From NCBI GenBank assembly GCA_011050235.1, contig DRGC01000018.1:1-64000 (forward strand): a stretch of DNA of 64,000 bases, given 5' to 3'. This DNA comes from Phycisphaerae bacterium (GTDB taxonomy: Bacteria > Planctomycetota > Phycisphaerae > SM23-33). The stretch's first letter is position 1. Each line of letters opens with the position of its first letter. This document shows, piece by piece, positions 43,259 through 52,048 of the stretch. Position numbers and translations under genes: made by a program. Under the pieces are notes generated by a model that worked only from the letters and a program-made list of their open reading frames with translations, had not been told where the DNA came from and did not search any database.

Positions 43259-45700
43259 ATGCGAAAACACTGGCGTGTGATTCCGCTGCTGGCGGGGGCG
43301 GGTCTGTACCTTGCGTTCGGCCTGGGCCTGCTTCGGGTCATGGGGCCCAATTGGATCATGAGCCCGGTGGACACGGCCTACATCAATCTGTTCAACGGCC
43401 TCAATGTGGCCCGGGGCCTGCCGATCGACCATCTGGCCTGGCCGGGCATTCCGACGGCGATCATCAATGCGGTCGTGATCCGAGCGGTCCACCTGTTCTA
43501 CGGCCAGGGCGATATCGTGGCCGACGTACTGGCCAATCCGGAGCTGTACTTCAACGCCATCAACCACGTCATGCTGGCTTTGATCGTCTGTGCGATTTTC
43601 ATCTTCGGTCTGGCGACGACTTGGGCCACCGGGAGCCTGCTGCTGGGCCTACTCGTCCAGTTATGTCCGTTTCTGATTCCCGAATGGTTCCACGCGCTGC
43701 CGCTGCGGGGAATGCCCTCAAGCATTCAACTGATATGCGGCCTGCTCCTGGCAGCCGTTACCGTGGCGAGCCTGAGGAGGGACCTGTCGACCAACAAGCG
43801 CATCATCTTCTATGTCGTGGCCAGCGCTGCGCTGTGCGGCCTGGGGATATCGGCGAAGCTGAGCATTGCGGCGATCGTCTTGCTGCCCTTCCTGTTCATC
43901 CCCGGGGCAAAATGGAAGCTGCGGTACTGCGCATGTCTGGCGCTGAGCGTGACGATCTTTCTGCTGCCGGGGATCATCCAGGGGAAGTACTTTTACCGTA
44001 CTCTCTTTGCAGCCGGTTCACCTCGATCGCATCTTGTGGGCCTGCCCGGCCAGAGCTTTTGGGAAGGCCTGCTTGTGGATGCGAAGAATCAAGCGCACAA
44101 CCACTCGCTGCTGCTGAAGATCCTGCTGTATTCCGCCGGGTCCGCCGCTGTGATTTCGATCGTGGCCTTCTGGCGCCGCAGCCTGCGAAAGAGCCCCGAG
44201 TATCGATTGTTGTGGTGCGCGGTTGTGACGATGGCGGCCGTGTGGGTATACCTGTTGCCGAAATGGGATGCGCCCCACTACTTCTTCGGGTATATGGCGC
44301 TGTGGTCCCTGCCCGTCGTAGCCGTATATAGCATTGTGATGAAGTCGCTCGCGCGGTGGCGCATCTGTCAATTCGTGTTTGGGGCACTGGTCCTGGCGGC
44401 TGTCTGTCTCGGCATCCATCAGCGAAACAAGGAGATCGTTGAAGGGAATATCACCCCGAAGTGCTACGCCTGGTTTAAGGGTGTCTGGGATGATTCCCTC
44501 GAGATCGACCGCCTTCTCCATGAGCGCTATCCGGAGCGCGCGTGGATCTTCACACCGCCCACCAACAGTCCCTACATGTCCCTGGACCTGGGAAATCAGG
44601 GCTCGAAGCTTCGGTACACGGACACGCTCTCGAAGATCCTTCCTCCCAATGTCTACATCTACTCCTGGGACGGGTCGAGGTGTTACGATCGCTCCCGAAA
44701 ACGATTCCGGATCCAGGACATTCTTTCCATGCACAAGGGCGCCGCCTTCACCGCGGTCAAGAAGTATGACTCGCCTTACAATCCAGCCGACCTCGGGCAC
44801 ATCTGGCCGAGAGAGGTGCTCTTCTCTGAGGCGGTGTTCGTGGGGGAAATGGGCAGACTTTTTACGATGGAACAGATTCTCGTCGGCGGCGTCGCCAGCG
44901 CCAGCACCCAACGCCCGCTCGCCGAGGCCCCCGCACCACCCGCTCAACCGGCAGCCTGGATGACCGACGAGCCCCTCCCGCAGTGGTACCAGCTTGACAC
45001 CTGGCCGGAGAACGTCGGCTGGGTCGTTTCGGGGTATGTCCTGCGAGCGGCCAATGCCGACGTCGCCAGCCGGATGCCCAAAACCTGGCGATTCGAGGGC
45101 TCCGACGACGCGACACATTGGTCGGTCCTCGATTCACAAGCGGATGTCCCCGCGTGGCAGGCCGGTGAGTCCAGGTCCTACTCACTCGCTGCGGCAGGTC
45201 ACTATCGATACTACCGCCTGCTGGTCACGGGCGGACCGGATGTTCCGGGTGTCGGGCTCTCGGCCATGAAGTTGATCGTCGAGGCCGATAGCTTGTACTC
45301 GCCGCGGTGGCAGCGCCTGTTCGGTCTGACGTTCACCAACGCCGAGGACGATGAGGCGAAGCTGACCGCCCCGTTCTGGGAGACCGCCACCGCGGCCGCC
45401 TGGATTCAGACGGATCTGGGCGAAGGCAACGCCGAGGCCGCCGCCGCCTACTCATTGCGAACGGGCCCGCACGGCCCCGATGCAACGGGCCGAATGCCCA
45501 AGGAGTGGCAACTCCTGGGGTCCAACGATGGGCACACATGGGACGTCGTCGACACCCGGACCGATGAGGTGGATTGGCAACTTGATGAACGAAGAATCTA
45601 TTCCATATCGAAGCCCGGCCGGTACAGGTATTATCGCCTGCACATCGGTGCGAGCAACGATCCAAACATCATCAGGCTGTACGATCTCAGATTGTTCTGA
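43259..45700 (+). CDS. Polytopic membrane protein with two discoidin-like domains
   Basis: This 813-residue protein has about ten membrane helices up to residue 400, then an extracytoplasmic part containing two F5/8 type C-like domains. The last one (AWIQTDLGEGNAEAAAAYSL, DATGRMPKEWQLLGSNDGHT, RYRYYRLHIGASND) is plainly a paralogue of that in the preceding gene. The other (around 44990-45250) is more diverged (WRFEGSDDATHWSVLDSQ, HYRYYRLLVTGG). A GT-C glycosyltransferase or polymerase role is plausible but not proven. GAGGG lies close before ATG 43259. It and its neighbour read as a duplicated pair with different inserts. Confidence 0.75.
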   Translation: MRKHWRVIPLLAGAGLYLAFGLGLLRVMGPNWIMSPVDTAYINLFNGLNVARGLPIDHLAWPGIPTAIINAVVIRAVHLFYGQGDIVADVLANPELYFNAINHVMLALIVCAIFIFGLATTWATGSLLLGLLVQLCPFLIPEWFHALPLRGMPSSIQLICGLLLAAVTVASLRRDLSTNKRIIFYVVASAALCGLGISAKLSIAAIVLLPFLFIPGAKWKLRYCACLALSVTIFLLPGIIQGKYFYRTLFAAGSPRSHLVGLPGQSFWEGLLVDAKNQAHNHSLLLKILLYSAGSAAVISIVAFWRRSLRKSPEYRLLWCAVVTMAAVWVYLLPKWDAPHYFFGYMALWSLPVVAVYSIVMKSLARWRICQFVFGALVLAAVCLGIHQRNKEIVEGNITPKCYAWFKGVWDDSLEIDRLLHERYPERAWIFTPPTNSPYMSLDLGNQGSKLRYTDTLSKILPPNVYIYSWDGSRCYDRSRKRFRIQDILSMHKGAAFTAVKKYDSPYNPADLGHIWPREVLFSEAVFVGEMGRLFTMEQILVGGVASASTQRPLAEAPAPPAQPAAWMTDEPLPQWYQLDTWPENVGWVVSGYVLRAANADVASRMPKTWRFEGSDDATHWSVLDSQADVPAWQAGESRSYSLAAAGHYRYYRLLVTGGPDVPGVGLSAMKLIVEADSLYSPRWQRLFGLTFTNAEDDEAKLTAPFWETATAAAWIQTDLGEGNAEAAAAYSLRTGPHGPDATGRMPKEWQLLGSNDGHTWDVVDTRTDEVDWQLDERRIYSISKPGRYRYYRLHIGASNDPNIIRLYDLRLF

Positions 45701-45774
45701 GGCCGCGTTCTTGGAGACATCGAGGCCCGATGGCGCCATGCCGCTTCGCGCGGCTGCCTGGCTGGAGACGCCGG

Positions 45775-47259
45775 ATGGTACGTCCGACCCCAAAACCCGT
45801 TGACGCCGTCTTTGTGAACCCGTCGACACATGGGACGGGGCTCAATGACGCGACCGTCCTGCCGCCGCTCGGCTTGGCTTATATGGCGGCCGTGCTGGAA
45901 GCGAACAACTTCAGTTGCGCGATTATCGACGCCAATGTCTTGCAGCTCGAATCGCCGGACGTCCTGAGTAGGATCCCGCAGCAGGCCCGCTTTATCGGGT
46001 TCTACATGAACTCCTTCAGTTTTCGGGAAGTCTCGCACCTGGTGCAGCTCTGCCGGCGCGAGCGTCCCGAGGCGGTGGTGGTCGTAGGCGGGCCGCTGGC
46101 CAGCGCATCGCCGGAGATGGTCCTCAACGAGATCCCCTGTCACGGGCTGATTCGAGGCGAAGGAGAATACGCGACGCTGCGAATGATGGAGAACATCGCG
46201 CGCGGCGCCCCGGCCTTCGATCCGGAGGTCTCCGGCGGCGTGTATCGCGACGACCACAATGGGCAGACGGTCATGAACCCGATCGAGCGGATTGACGACC
46301 TCGATCAGATACCGTTTCCCGCCTACCATTTGCTCCCACCTCTGAAGACCTATCGAGCGCGCACCCGCAAGTCGCCGGGCGCGGCCATCGTCACCAGCCG
46401 CGGCTGCGCACACGACTGTATCTTCTGCAGCAAGGATATCTTCCAGAGGCGGGTGACCTTCCACAGCGCCGACAGCGTGCTGGCCGATATCGATCGCCTC
46501 GTGAACGAGTTCGGCGCGCGCCAGATCGACATACTCGACGACAATTTCCTGCAGAAACCGTCGCGCGCCGTGAAGATTCTCGACGGCCTGATCGAGAGGG
46601 ATTACGGCCTGGCGCTGAATCTCCAGTCGGGCATCAGGACCGAGGGGCTGGACAGACCGTTTCTGCAGAAGATGAAGCAGGCGGGGGTCTACAAGCTCGC
46701 CTTCGGGATCGAATCGGCGGACCCGAACGTTCTGGAGATCTGCCATAAGAAGCTCGACCTTGAAAAGGCAGAGCGGGCGATTCGGCTGGCGAAAGATGTG
46801 GGCTTTATCGTCTACGGGTTTTTCATCATCGGCCTGCCCGGCGAGACAGACGAGGCGTTCGAGCGAACGATGGATTTCGCACGTCGCGTGGATTTTGACG
46901 TCTCGAACTTTTGCATGGCGACCCCGTTCATCGGCACAGAGTTGTATCGCATGATCGAAGCGGAAGGACGCTTCCTCGTGGACATGACCCGAAATATCGA
47001 TATGGGCTTTTACGCAGCACAGGCCTTCTATGAGTACCGCGATCAGACAGCCGAGGACATGCAGCAGCGGTACCGGCGGGCCTACCGCGAATTCTACACG
47101 TTCAGGAAGAAGCTGAAGATCGTCATGAGTATCCGATCCTGGTCCGAACTGCGGTGGTTCATCAGCGCCGTGTGGTTCGTGCTGAAAGGGACACTTCGCT
47201 CCGGCTCCCGCCGGGCTGCGGCTCGACAAGGTCCCGACCATCAGCTTGGCGAAGCCTGA
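45775..47259 (+). CDS. B12-binding radical SAM protein
   Basis: This 494-residue protein has a B12-binding-like domain (TVLPPLGLAYMAAVLEAN, VVVVGGPLASASPEMVL), then the radical SAM core with SRGCAHDCIFCS (CxxxCxxC), IDILDDNFLQKP and YGFFIIGLPGETDEAFE. The family arrangement is that of class B methylases; acceptor unknown. ATG 45775 with GGAG eight bases upstream is chosen; the earlier ATG at 45730 yields an implausible Arg-rich extension. Its end is followed by a promoter and the SDR epimerase gene. Confidence 0.85.
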   Translation: MVRPTPKPVDAVFVNPSTHGTGLNDATVLPPLGLAYMAAVLEANNFSCAIIDANVLQLESPDVLSRIPQQARFIGFYMNSFSFREVSHLVQLCRRERPEAVVVVGGPLASASPEMVLNEIPCHGLIRGEGEYATLRMMENIARGAPAFDPEVSGGVYRDDHNGQTVMNPIERIDDLDQIPFPAYHLLPPLKTYRARTRKSPGAAIVTSRGCAHDCIFCSKDIFQRRVTFHSADSVLADIDRLVNEFGARQIDILDDNFLQKPSRAVKILDGLIERDYGLALNLQSGIRTEGLDRPFLQKMKQAGVYKLAFGIESADPNVLEICHKKLDLEKAERAIRLAKDVGFIVYGFFIIGLPGETDEAFERTMDFARRVDFDVSNFCMATPFIGTELYRMIEAEGRFLVDMTRNIDMGFYAAQAFYEYRDQTAEDMQQRYRRAYREFYTFRKKLKIVMSIRSWSELRWFISAVWFVLKGTLRSGSRRAAARQGPDHQLGEA

Positions 47260-47316
47260 GCCGATAGCGAGGCCGCGCCGCGGATCGGCCCTCATCGCAG
47301 CGACGCCAGTTCATGT

Positions 47317-47344
47317 TTGCAGACCGTAGGGTCAGATGTATAAT
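47317..47344 (+). promoter_or_regulatory. Promoter for the tyvelose-epimerase-like gene
   Basis: TTGCAG (47317-47322) and a consensus TATAAT (47339-47344) are 16 bases apart. The start near 47351 leaves about 20 bases of leader before ATG 47371. Confidence 0.55.
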
Positions 47345-47370
47345 TCGACCTTTAAAGGAAAGGGCGCCCC

Positions 47371-48441
47371 ATGTCAGTTGCCGTGGTTACCGGATCTTGC
47401 GGCCTCATTGGCGCCGAGAGCGTTCACCGTTTCGCCGCGGAGGGCTTCACTGTCGTTGGGATCGACAATGACATGCGAAGCCAGTTCTTCGGGAAAGAGG
47501 CATCCACGGACTGGTCTCGCCGGCAGCTCGAGCAGACCATTTCGGACTATCGGCACTATTCGGTCGATATTCGGGATTCCGATAGCATCGATCACATTTT
47601 TGCCGAGTATGGCGGCGATATCGACGTGGTCATTCATACCGCTGCGCAACCTTCGCATGACTGGGCTGCCAAAGAGCCCATGACGGACTTCTCCGTCAAC
47701 GCCACGGGGACCCTGGTCTTGCTGGAAGCGGCACGGAAGCATTGTCTGGAGGCGTGCTTCATGTTCACCTCGACGAACAAAGTCTATGGTGACGCCCCCA
47801 ACCGCCTGCCGCTGGTGGAAACCGAGACGCGTTGGGAACTCGACCCCGCTCACCGCTACTATGACAGGGGAATCGACGAGACGATGTCGATCGACCAGTG
47901 CAAGCACTCCCTGTTCGGCGTCTCCAAGATAGCGGCGGATGTGCTGGTCCAGGAATATGGGCGTTACTTCGGAATGAACACGGGCGTGTTCCGCGGCGGA
48001 TGCCTCACCGGTGGCGGACATTCGGGGACGCAACTGCACGGATTCCTTTCCTATCTGATGCGCTGCTGCGTGAGCGGCGAGCCCTACACAATTTTCGGAT
48101 ACAAGGGCAAGCAGGTGCGCGACAACATCCATTCCCAGGACCTCATCAATATGTTCTGGCACTTCTTCCAGGACCCGCGCCCCGGAGAGGTCTATAATGC
48201 CGGCGGCAGCCGCCACAGCAATTGCTCCATGCTCGAAGCCATCGCCCTCTGCGAAGATCGGGCCAAGAAGAAAATGAACTACACCTACAGCGATGACCAT
48301 CGCAGCGGCGACCATATCTGGTGGATCAGCGATGTGAGCAAGTTCCGCTCGCATTATCCGCAGTGGGAGTACCTCTACGATCTGGACGGCATCATGGACG
48401 CGATCCACGAGGGTTGGTGTGAGCGGATTGTGGCGCAATAG
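47371..48441 (+). CDS. CDP-tyvelose/paratose 2-epimerase-like extended SDR
   Basis: This 356-residue protein has [16 protein letters not shown] as NAD loop, [17 protein letters not shown], and [20 protein letters not shown], the arrangement of the CDP-tyvelose 2-epimerase (RfbE) relatives. The YxxxK position reads FGVSK ([13 protein letters not shown]): Phe replaces Tyr. From memory, relatives annotated as CDP-paratose epimerases often share this SLFG sequence, so it may be a family trait rather than a defect. C2 epimerisation of a 3,6-dideoxy sugar would fit the ColD/RfbH-like dehydratase at 14844. Promoter immediately upstream. Confidence 0.8.
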   Translation: MSVAVVTGSCGLIGAESVHRFAAEGFTVVGIDNDMRSQFFGKEASTDWSRRQLEQTISDYRHYSVDIRDSDSIDHIFAEYGGDIDVVIHTAAQPSHDWAAKEPMTDFSVNATGTLVLLEAARKHCLEACFMFTSTNKVYGDAPNRLPLVETETRWELDPAHRYYDRGIDETMSIDQCKHSLFGVSKIAADVLVQEYGRYFGMNTGVFRGGCLTGGGHSGTQLHGFLSYLMRCCVSGEPYTIFGYKGKQVRDNIHSQDLINMFWHFFQDPRPGEVYNAGGSRHSNCSMLEAIALCEDRAKKKMNYTYSDDHRSGDHIWWISDVSKFRSHYPQWEYLYDLDGIMDAIHEGWCERIVAQ

Positions 48442-48512
48442 GGCCCGTCGGCGTCCCGGCCCCATCCCAACCCAACCGTGCCGCCGGGCGTCTTTCCCAC
48501 ATGGGAGATTCA

Positions 48513-49949
48513 ATGAGTCGGTTTATTGAGTACCGCCAAGGGGTTTTCGATCAGTGTCGGACTGTCTACGACCAAGGCGCCGACACTCGTCAGAAAGGCT
48601 TGAAAGAACATCGATATTACTACCGCCAGATCCGCCACCTGCTGAACTTTGTCGTCGAGGAGGGAGCGCGCGTCCTGTGTATCGGGTCGGATCTTGGCCA
48701 GTATCTCGAGTGGGTCAACCCGTCACGAGGCGTTGGCGTGGAGATATCGCCGAGGCTGGTGGAGCGGTCCGCCCGGAAGTACCCGGACTTTGAATTCCAT
48801 GAGGCCGTACCCGAGCAATTCCACACCGAAGAGACGTTCGACTACATCCTCATCATCAACACGGTGAATGACCTATTCGACGTGCAACAGGTGCTGGAGA
48901 ATGTCAGGCCTGCGTGCAGCGCGAACACGCGCGTTGTGATCGCGTGGTACAGCTTTTTGTGGCGGCCCCTGCTGGGTCTTGGCGAGAAGCTGAGGCTCAA
49001 GCAGAAGCAGCCGCCACAGAACTGGCTGTCCTTCGATCATCTGGCCGCCCTGTTGACCCTGGCCGGATACGAAAGGGTGCGACGGTACCGGGCCGTCTTG
49101 TGTCCCATCTTTGTGCCCATTGTATCCTGGCTGATGAACTTCATATTGGCCCGGATGCCTTTCTTGAGCAGACTGTGCATGGTGAACGTTGTTGTGGCGC
49201 AGCTCTCACCGGAGGCGGCCGTTGCGCCGGAGCTTCCCAGTGTTTCCGTCATCATTCCGTGCAAGAACGAACAGGGAAACATCGAGGAGGCCGTGCTTCG
49301 TATGCCAACCATGGGCAGCCACACGGAGCTTATTTTCTGTGACGACAAATCGACGGACGGCACAGCCGATGAAGTCCGCCGAATGCAGGAGCTGCATCCG
49401 GACAAGGATATCAAGCTCGTGGACGGGCCGGGCATCTGCAAGGCGCAGAACGTGTGGGTGGGGTTCGACGCCGCCCAGAGCGATATCGTCATGATCCTGG
49501 ACGCCGATCTGACCGTGCCGCCCGAAGAACTACCGAAGTTCTACCAGGCCCTGGCCAGCGGCAAAGGGGGATTCATCAACGGCACGAGGATGGTGTATCC
49601 CAAGCGCGACGATGCGATGCGCATGGCGAACGTGTTCGGAAACAAGCTGTTCAGTATCGCTTTCAGCAAGATCCTGCGAGAGCGGATCACCGACACGCTA
49701 TGCGGCACGAAGGCTCTGTGGCGCAAGGACTACCAACGTCTGCGCAAGCTGCGCGGCAGTTGGGGCATCAATGACCGATGGGGCGACTACGAGCTCATTT
49801 TTGGCGCGGCCAAGCTCAACCTCAAGCACATCGACCTACCCGTTCACTACATGGAGCGGGCCTTCGGCGAGACGAAGATGACGGGCCGGCTTCGAAATGC
49901 GTTCATCATGCTGCGTATGTGCCTGGCCGCCTTCTTGAAGCTGCGGTAG
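48513..49949 (+). CDS. Methyltransferase-GT2 glycosyltransferase fusion, second copy
   Basis: This 478-residue protein parallels 31324-32856: an N-terminal methyltransferase-like domain (RVLCIGSDLGQYLEWV, GVGVEISPRLVERSARK) and a C-terminal DPM1-like GT2 (VIIPCKNEQGNIEEAVLRM, VMILDADLTVPPEELPKFY, TLCGTKALWRKDY). The methyltransferase motif I has Cys where the first copy has Glu (VLEVG), so SAM binding may be altered. ATG 48513 is preceded by GGGAG; ATG 48501 contains that site and is rejected. It converges on the E1 genes; the 47 bases between hold only a small hairpin (49948-49963). Confidence 0.8.
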   Translation: MSRFIEYRQGVFDQCRTVYDQGADTRQKGLKEHRYYYRQIRHLLNFVVEEGARVLCIGSDLGQYLEWVNPSRGVGVEISPRLVERSARKYPDFEFHEAVPEQFHTEETFDYILIINTVNDLFDVQQVLENVRPACSANTRVVIAWYSFLWRPLLGLGEKLRLKQKQPPQNWLSFDHLAALLTLAGYERVRRYRAVLCPIFVPIVSWLMNFILARMPFLSRLCMVNVVVAQLSPEAAVAPELPSVSVIIPCKNEQGNIEEAVLRMPTMGSHTELIFCDDKSTDGTADEVRRMQELHPDKDIKLVDGPGICKAQNVWVGFDAAQSDIVMILDADLTVPPEELPKFYQALASGKGGFINGTRMVYPKRDDAMRMANVFGNKLFSIAFSKILRERITDTLCGTKALWRKDYQRLRKLRGSWGINDRWGDYELIFGAAKLNLKHIDLPVHYMERAFGETKMTGRLRNAFIMLRMCLAAFLKLR

Positions 49950-49996
49950 GACCGGCGGGTCCTCGCCGAGAGGGAAAAGAACCGTCGACACGCCCT

Positions 49997-51040
49997 CTAC
50001 GAGCCTTTTACGATCTCGCGCACTGCCTCGACGATGTCGTCGGCGCCGGGGTAGAAGGCCTCTTCCAGGACGGGGCTGGCCGGGATCGGCGTGTCGGGGA
50101 AGCACACTCTCCGGATGGGAGCGACCAGGATGTCGGCGGATGTCTCGGCGATGCGGCAGACGATTTCGGCGCCCACGCTGCCGGTGCGGTGGGCGACATC
50201 GGCGATGACGAGCCGTCGGGTCTTGCTGACGGAGGATAGGATCAGCTCCTCGTCGAGAGGTTTGAGCGTTCGGGGGTCGACGACCTCGACGCTGATCCCG
50301 TCGGCTTCGAGAATCGCGGCGGCTTTCATCGCCTCGTAAACCTGCTGCGACAGGGCGACGATGGTCACGTCCTCGCCTTCCCTGCGGATGATCCCCTCTC
50401 CCAGCGGCACACGGTACATTTCTTCCGGAACGTATCCCACGGCGTTGAAGGTCCAGCGATGCTCGATGAACATGACGGGGTTGCCGTCGTCCAGGGCGGC
50501 CAGGAACAACCCCTTGGCGTCGTAGGGCGTGCTGGGCATAACGACTTTCAGCCCCGGAATATGCATGAACAGCGCGTGGAACGCCTGGGCGTGCTGCGCC
50601 GCCGATCCCCAGCCTCTGCCGATAATGGCCCGCACGACCAGGGGAACGTGGAGGCGGCCGCCGGTCATATAGCACAGCTTGGCTGCATGATTGACGAGCT
50701 GATCCATGCACATCGGCAGGAAATCGTTCCGCATGTGGACAAACACAGGCTTCATGCCCACCGTCGCAGCGCCGATCGCGATGCCCGTCATGGCGTTCTC
50801 GGCAACGGGGATATCCATCACCCGGTCTTTTCCAAACCGCTCGGCCAGTCCCAGCGTCGTACCGAATATCCCGCCCGGATCGTCCACACCCTCGCCCATG
50901 ATAAAGACGCGGTCGTCACTCTCCATGGCCTGCGCCTGGGCTTCCAGGATCGCCTCGTGATAGCTGATGCCCCGCAGGCCCTCTTTCTGGAGGGTGTCCG
51001 CCATCTCCTCGACATTCAGATAGACTTTCGTCCAGGGCAC
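49997..51040 (-). CDS. 2-oxoacid dehydrogenase E1 beta-like subunit (TPP-dependent)
   Basis: This 347-residue protein is a standard E1 beta: RGISYHEAILEAQAQAMESD, FIMGEGVDDPGGIFGTTLGL, VAENAMTGIAIGAA with the TPP-activating Glu, and VVDPRTLKPLDEE. The start is GTG 51040, three bases after the alpha gene's stop. In ordinary complexes it decarboxylates a 2-oxoacid and hands the acyl group to E2. No E2 or E3 is present here, so a different acceptor is likely; E1-like alpha/beta pairs are known to add two-carbon branches to nucleotide 4-ketosugars in some antibiotic pathways. Confidence 0.87.
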   Translation of the reverse strand: MPWTKVYLNVEEMADTLQKEGLRGISYHEAILEAQAQAMESDDRVFIMGEGVDDPGGIFGTTLGLAERFGKDRVMDIPVAENAMTGIAIGAATVGMKPVFVHMRNDFLPMCMDQLVNHAAKLCYMTGGRLHVPLVVRAIIGRGWGSAAQHAQAFHALFMHIPGLKVVMPSTPYDAKGLFLAALDDGNPVMFIEHRWTFNAVGYVPEEMYRVPLGEGIIRREGEDVTIVALSQQVYEAMKAAAILEADGISVEVVDPRTLKPLDEELILSSVSKTRRLVIADVAHRTGSVGAEIVCRIAETSADILVAPIRRVCFPDTPIPASPVLEEAFYPGADDIVEAVREIVKGS

Positions 51041-51043
51041 CGT

Positions 51044-52039
51044 TTACGCTCCCGTGTAATAGACGTTCTCCAGGACCTCTCGGGGGTCGGGGAACGGGCA
51101 TTGTCTTGCGAATTCCAGGGCGTCGTCCAGCTCGCGTTCGATTTCGCGGGTGCTCTCGGCCAGTGCTTCTTCGGTGATGATCCCTTCGGCCAGCAGTAAC
51201 TGGTTGAGGTACTCGACAGGGCACCGCTGCATCCAGTCTTCGAGTTCCTCCTTCGGCCGGCAGCCTTTCTCGTGGTCGGCCTCCGGGCCGACGTGCCCCT
51301 TCCAGCGGTAGGTGCGACATTCCAGCAACGTGGGCCCCTCGCCCGCGCGGGCGCGAGCCACCGCCCGATGCGCAGCATGATAGACCTTCAGGACGTCCAT
51401 GCTGTCGACCTGCTCGTTGGGCATGTCATAGGGCTGGGCATGCAGGACGATGTTATCGTTGCACCGCCTGGCGAGGATCGGGGAGCTCACCGCGTAGAAG
51501 TTGTTTTCGCAAACGAAGATCACGGGCAATGTCTTGAGCGCCGCGAAGTTCAGGCTTTCGTGGAACACGCCCTCATCGGTGGCGCCGTCGCCGAAGAACG
51601 CCACAGCGACTCGGTCGCCGCCCTGCATCTTGATCGCCAGGGCAGCGCCAACAGCGTGGGGAAGACTCCCGCCGACAATCGCCGAAGCGCCCAACACGCC
51701 GCATTCGGGAGCGACCGGATGCATGGACCCTCCTTTGCCCCGGGCGCAGCCCTGGCGGCGGCCGTAAAACTCGGCGTACAGTTCCCTGGGACTGGCGCCT
51801 TTTGCGAGGCAGTGCCCGTGGCCTCTGTGCGTGGTCAAAATGTAATCGTCCGTGCGGAGATTTTCGCAGACGCCGGCGGCGATGGCTTCCTGCCCAATGC
51901 ACAGATGCACGGGCGTCTTCATGTCCTGGACGCCATAGACGTCGACGATCTTCTCTTCAAACTGCCGGATCAGCATCATGGTCCGGCTGAGGCGGATCGC
52001 GATATCGGCGGGGATGTCCAAGGCGGTGGCTTCCGGCAT
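51044..52039 (-). CDS. 2-oxoacid dehydrogenase E1 alpha-like subunit (TPP-dependent)
   Basis: This 331-residue protein has the full TPP motif GDGATDEGVFHESLNFAAL with VIFVCENNFYAV, the HRGHGHCLAKG loop and GKGGSMHPV, as in acetoin/pyruvate dehydrogenase E1 alpha. It is normal length and all motifs are intact. It precedes the beta gene by three bases, so they form one enzyme. It follows a SPASM radical SAM gene and a GmhA-like gene, not E2/E3 genes, supporting a role in sugar or glycan assembly rather than central metabolism. Confidence 0.87.
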   Translation of the reverse strand: MPEATALDIPADIAIRLSRTMMLIRQFEEKIVDVYGVQDMKTPVHLCIGQEAIAAGVCENLRTDDYILTTHRGHGHCLAKGASPRELYAEFYGRRQGCARGKGGSMHPVAPECGVLGASAIVGGSLPHAVGAALAIKMQGGDRVAVAFFGDGATDEGVFHESLNFAALKTLPVIFVCENNFYAVSSPILARRCNDNIVLHAQPYDMPNEQVDSMDVLKVYHAAHRAVARARAGEGPTLLECRTYRWKGHVGPEADHEKGCRPKEELEDWMQRCPVEYLNQLLLAEGIITEEALAESTREIERELDDALEFARQCPFPDPREVLENVYYTGA

Positions 52040-52048
52040 GGTCGGACC

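Noticed and set aside
47890-47960. Phe in place of the catalytic Tyr as proof that the tyvelose-epimerase-like SDR is dead
   Set aside because: Relatives of this subgroup appear, from memory, to share SLFG, so the change may be normal for the family.
49948-49963. Hairpin AGGACC-GGCG-GGTCCT as terminator between convergent genes
   Set aside because: Only a 6-bp stem and no T-run in either direction.
49997-52039. A housekeeping pyruvate dehydrogenase complex
   Set aside because: No E2 or E3 genes accompany it and the neighbours are glycan genes; left as an E1-like enzyme of unknown acceptor.
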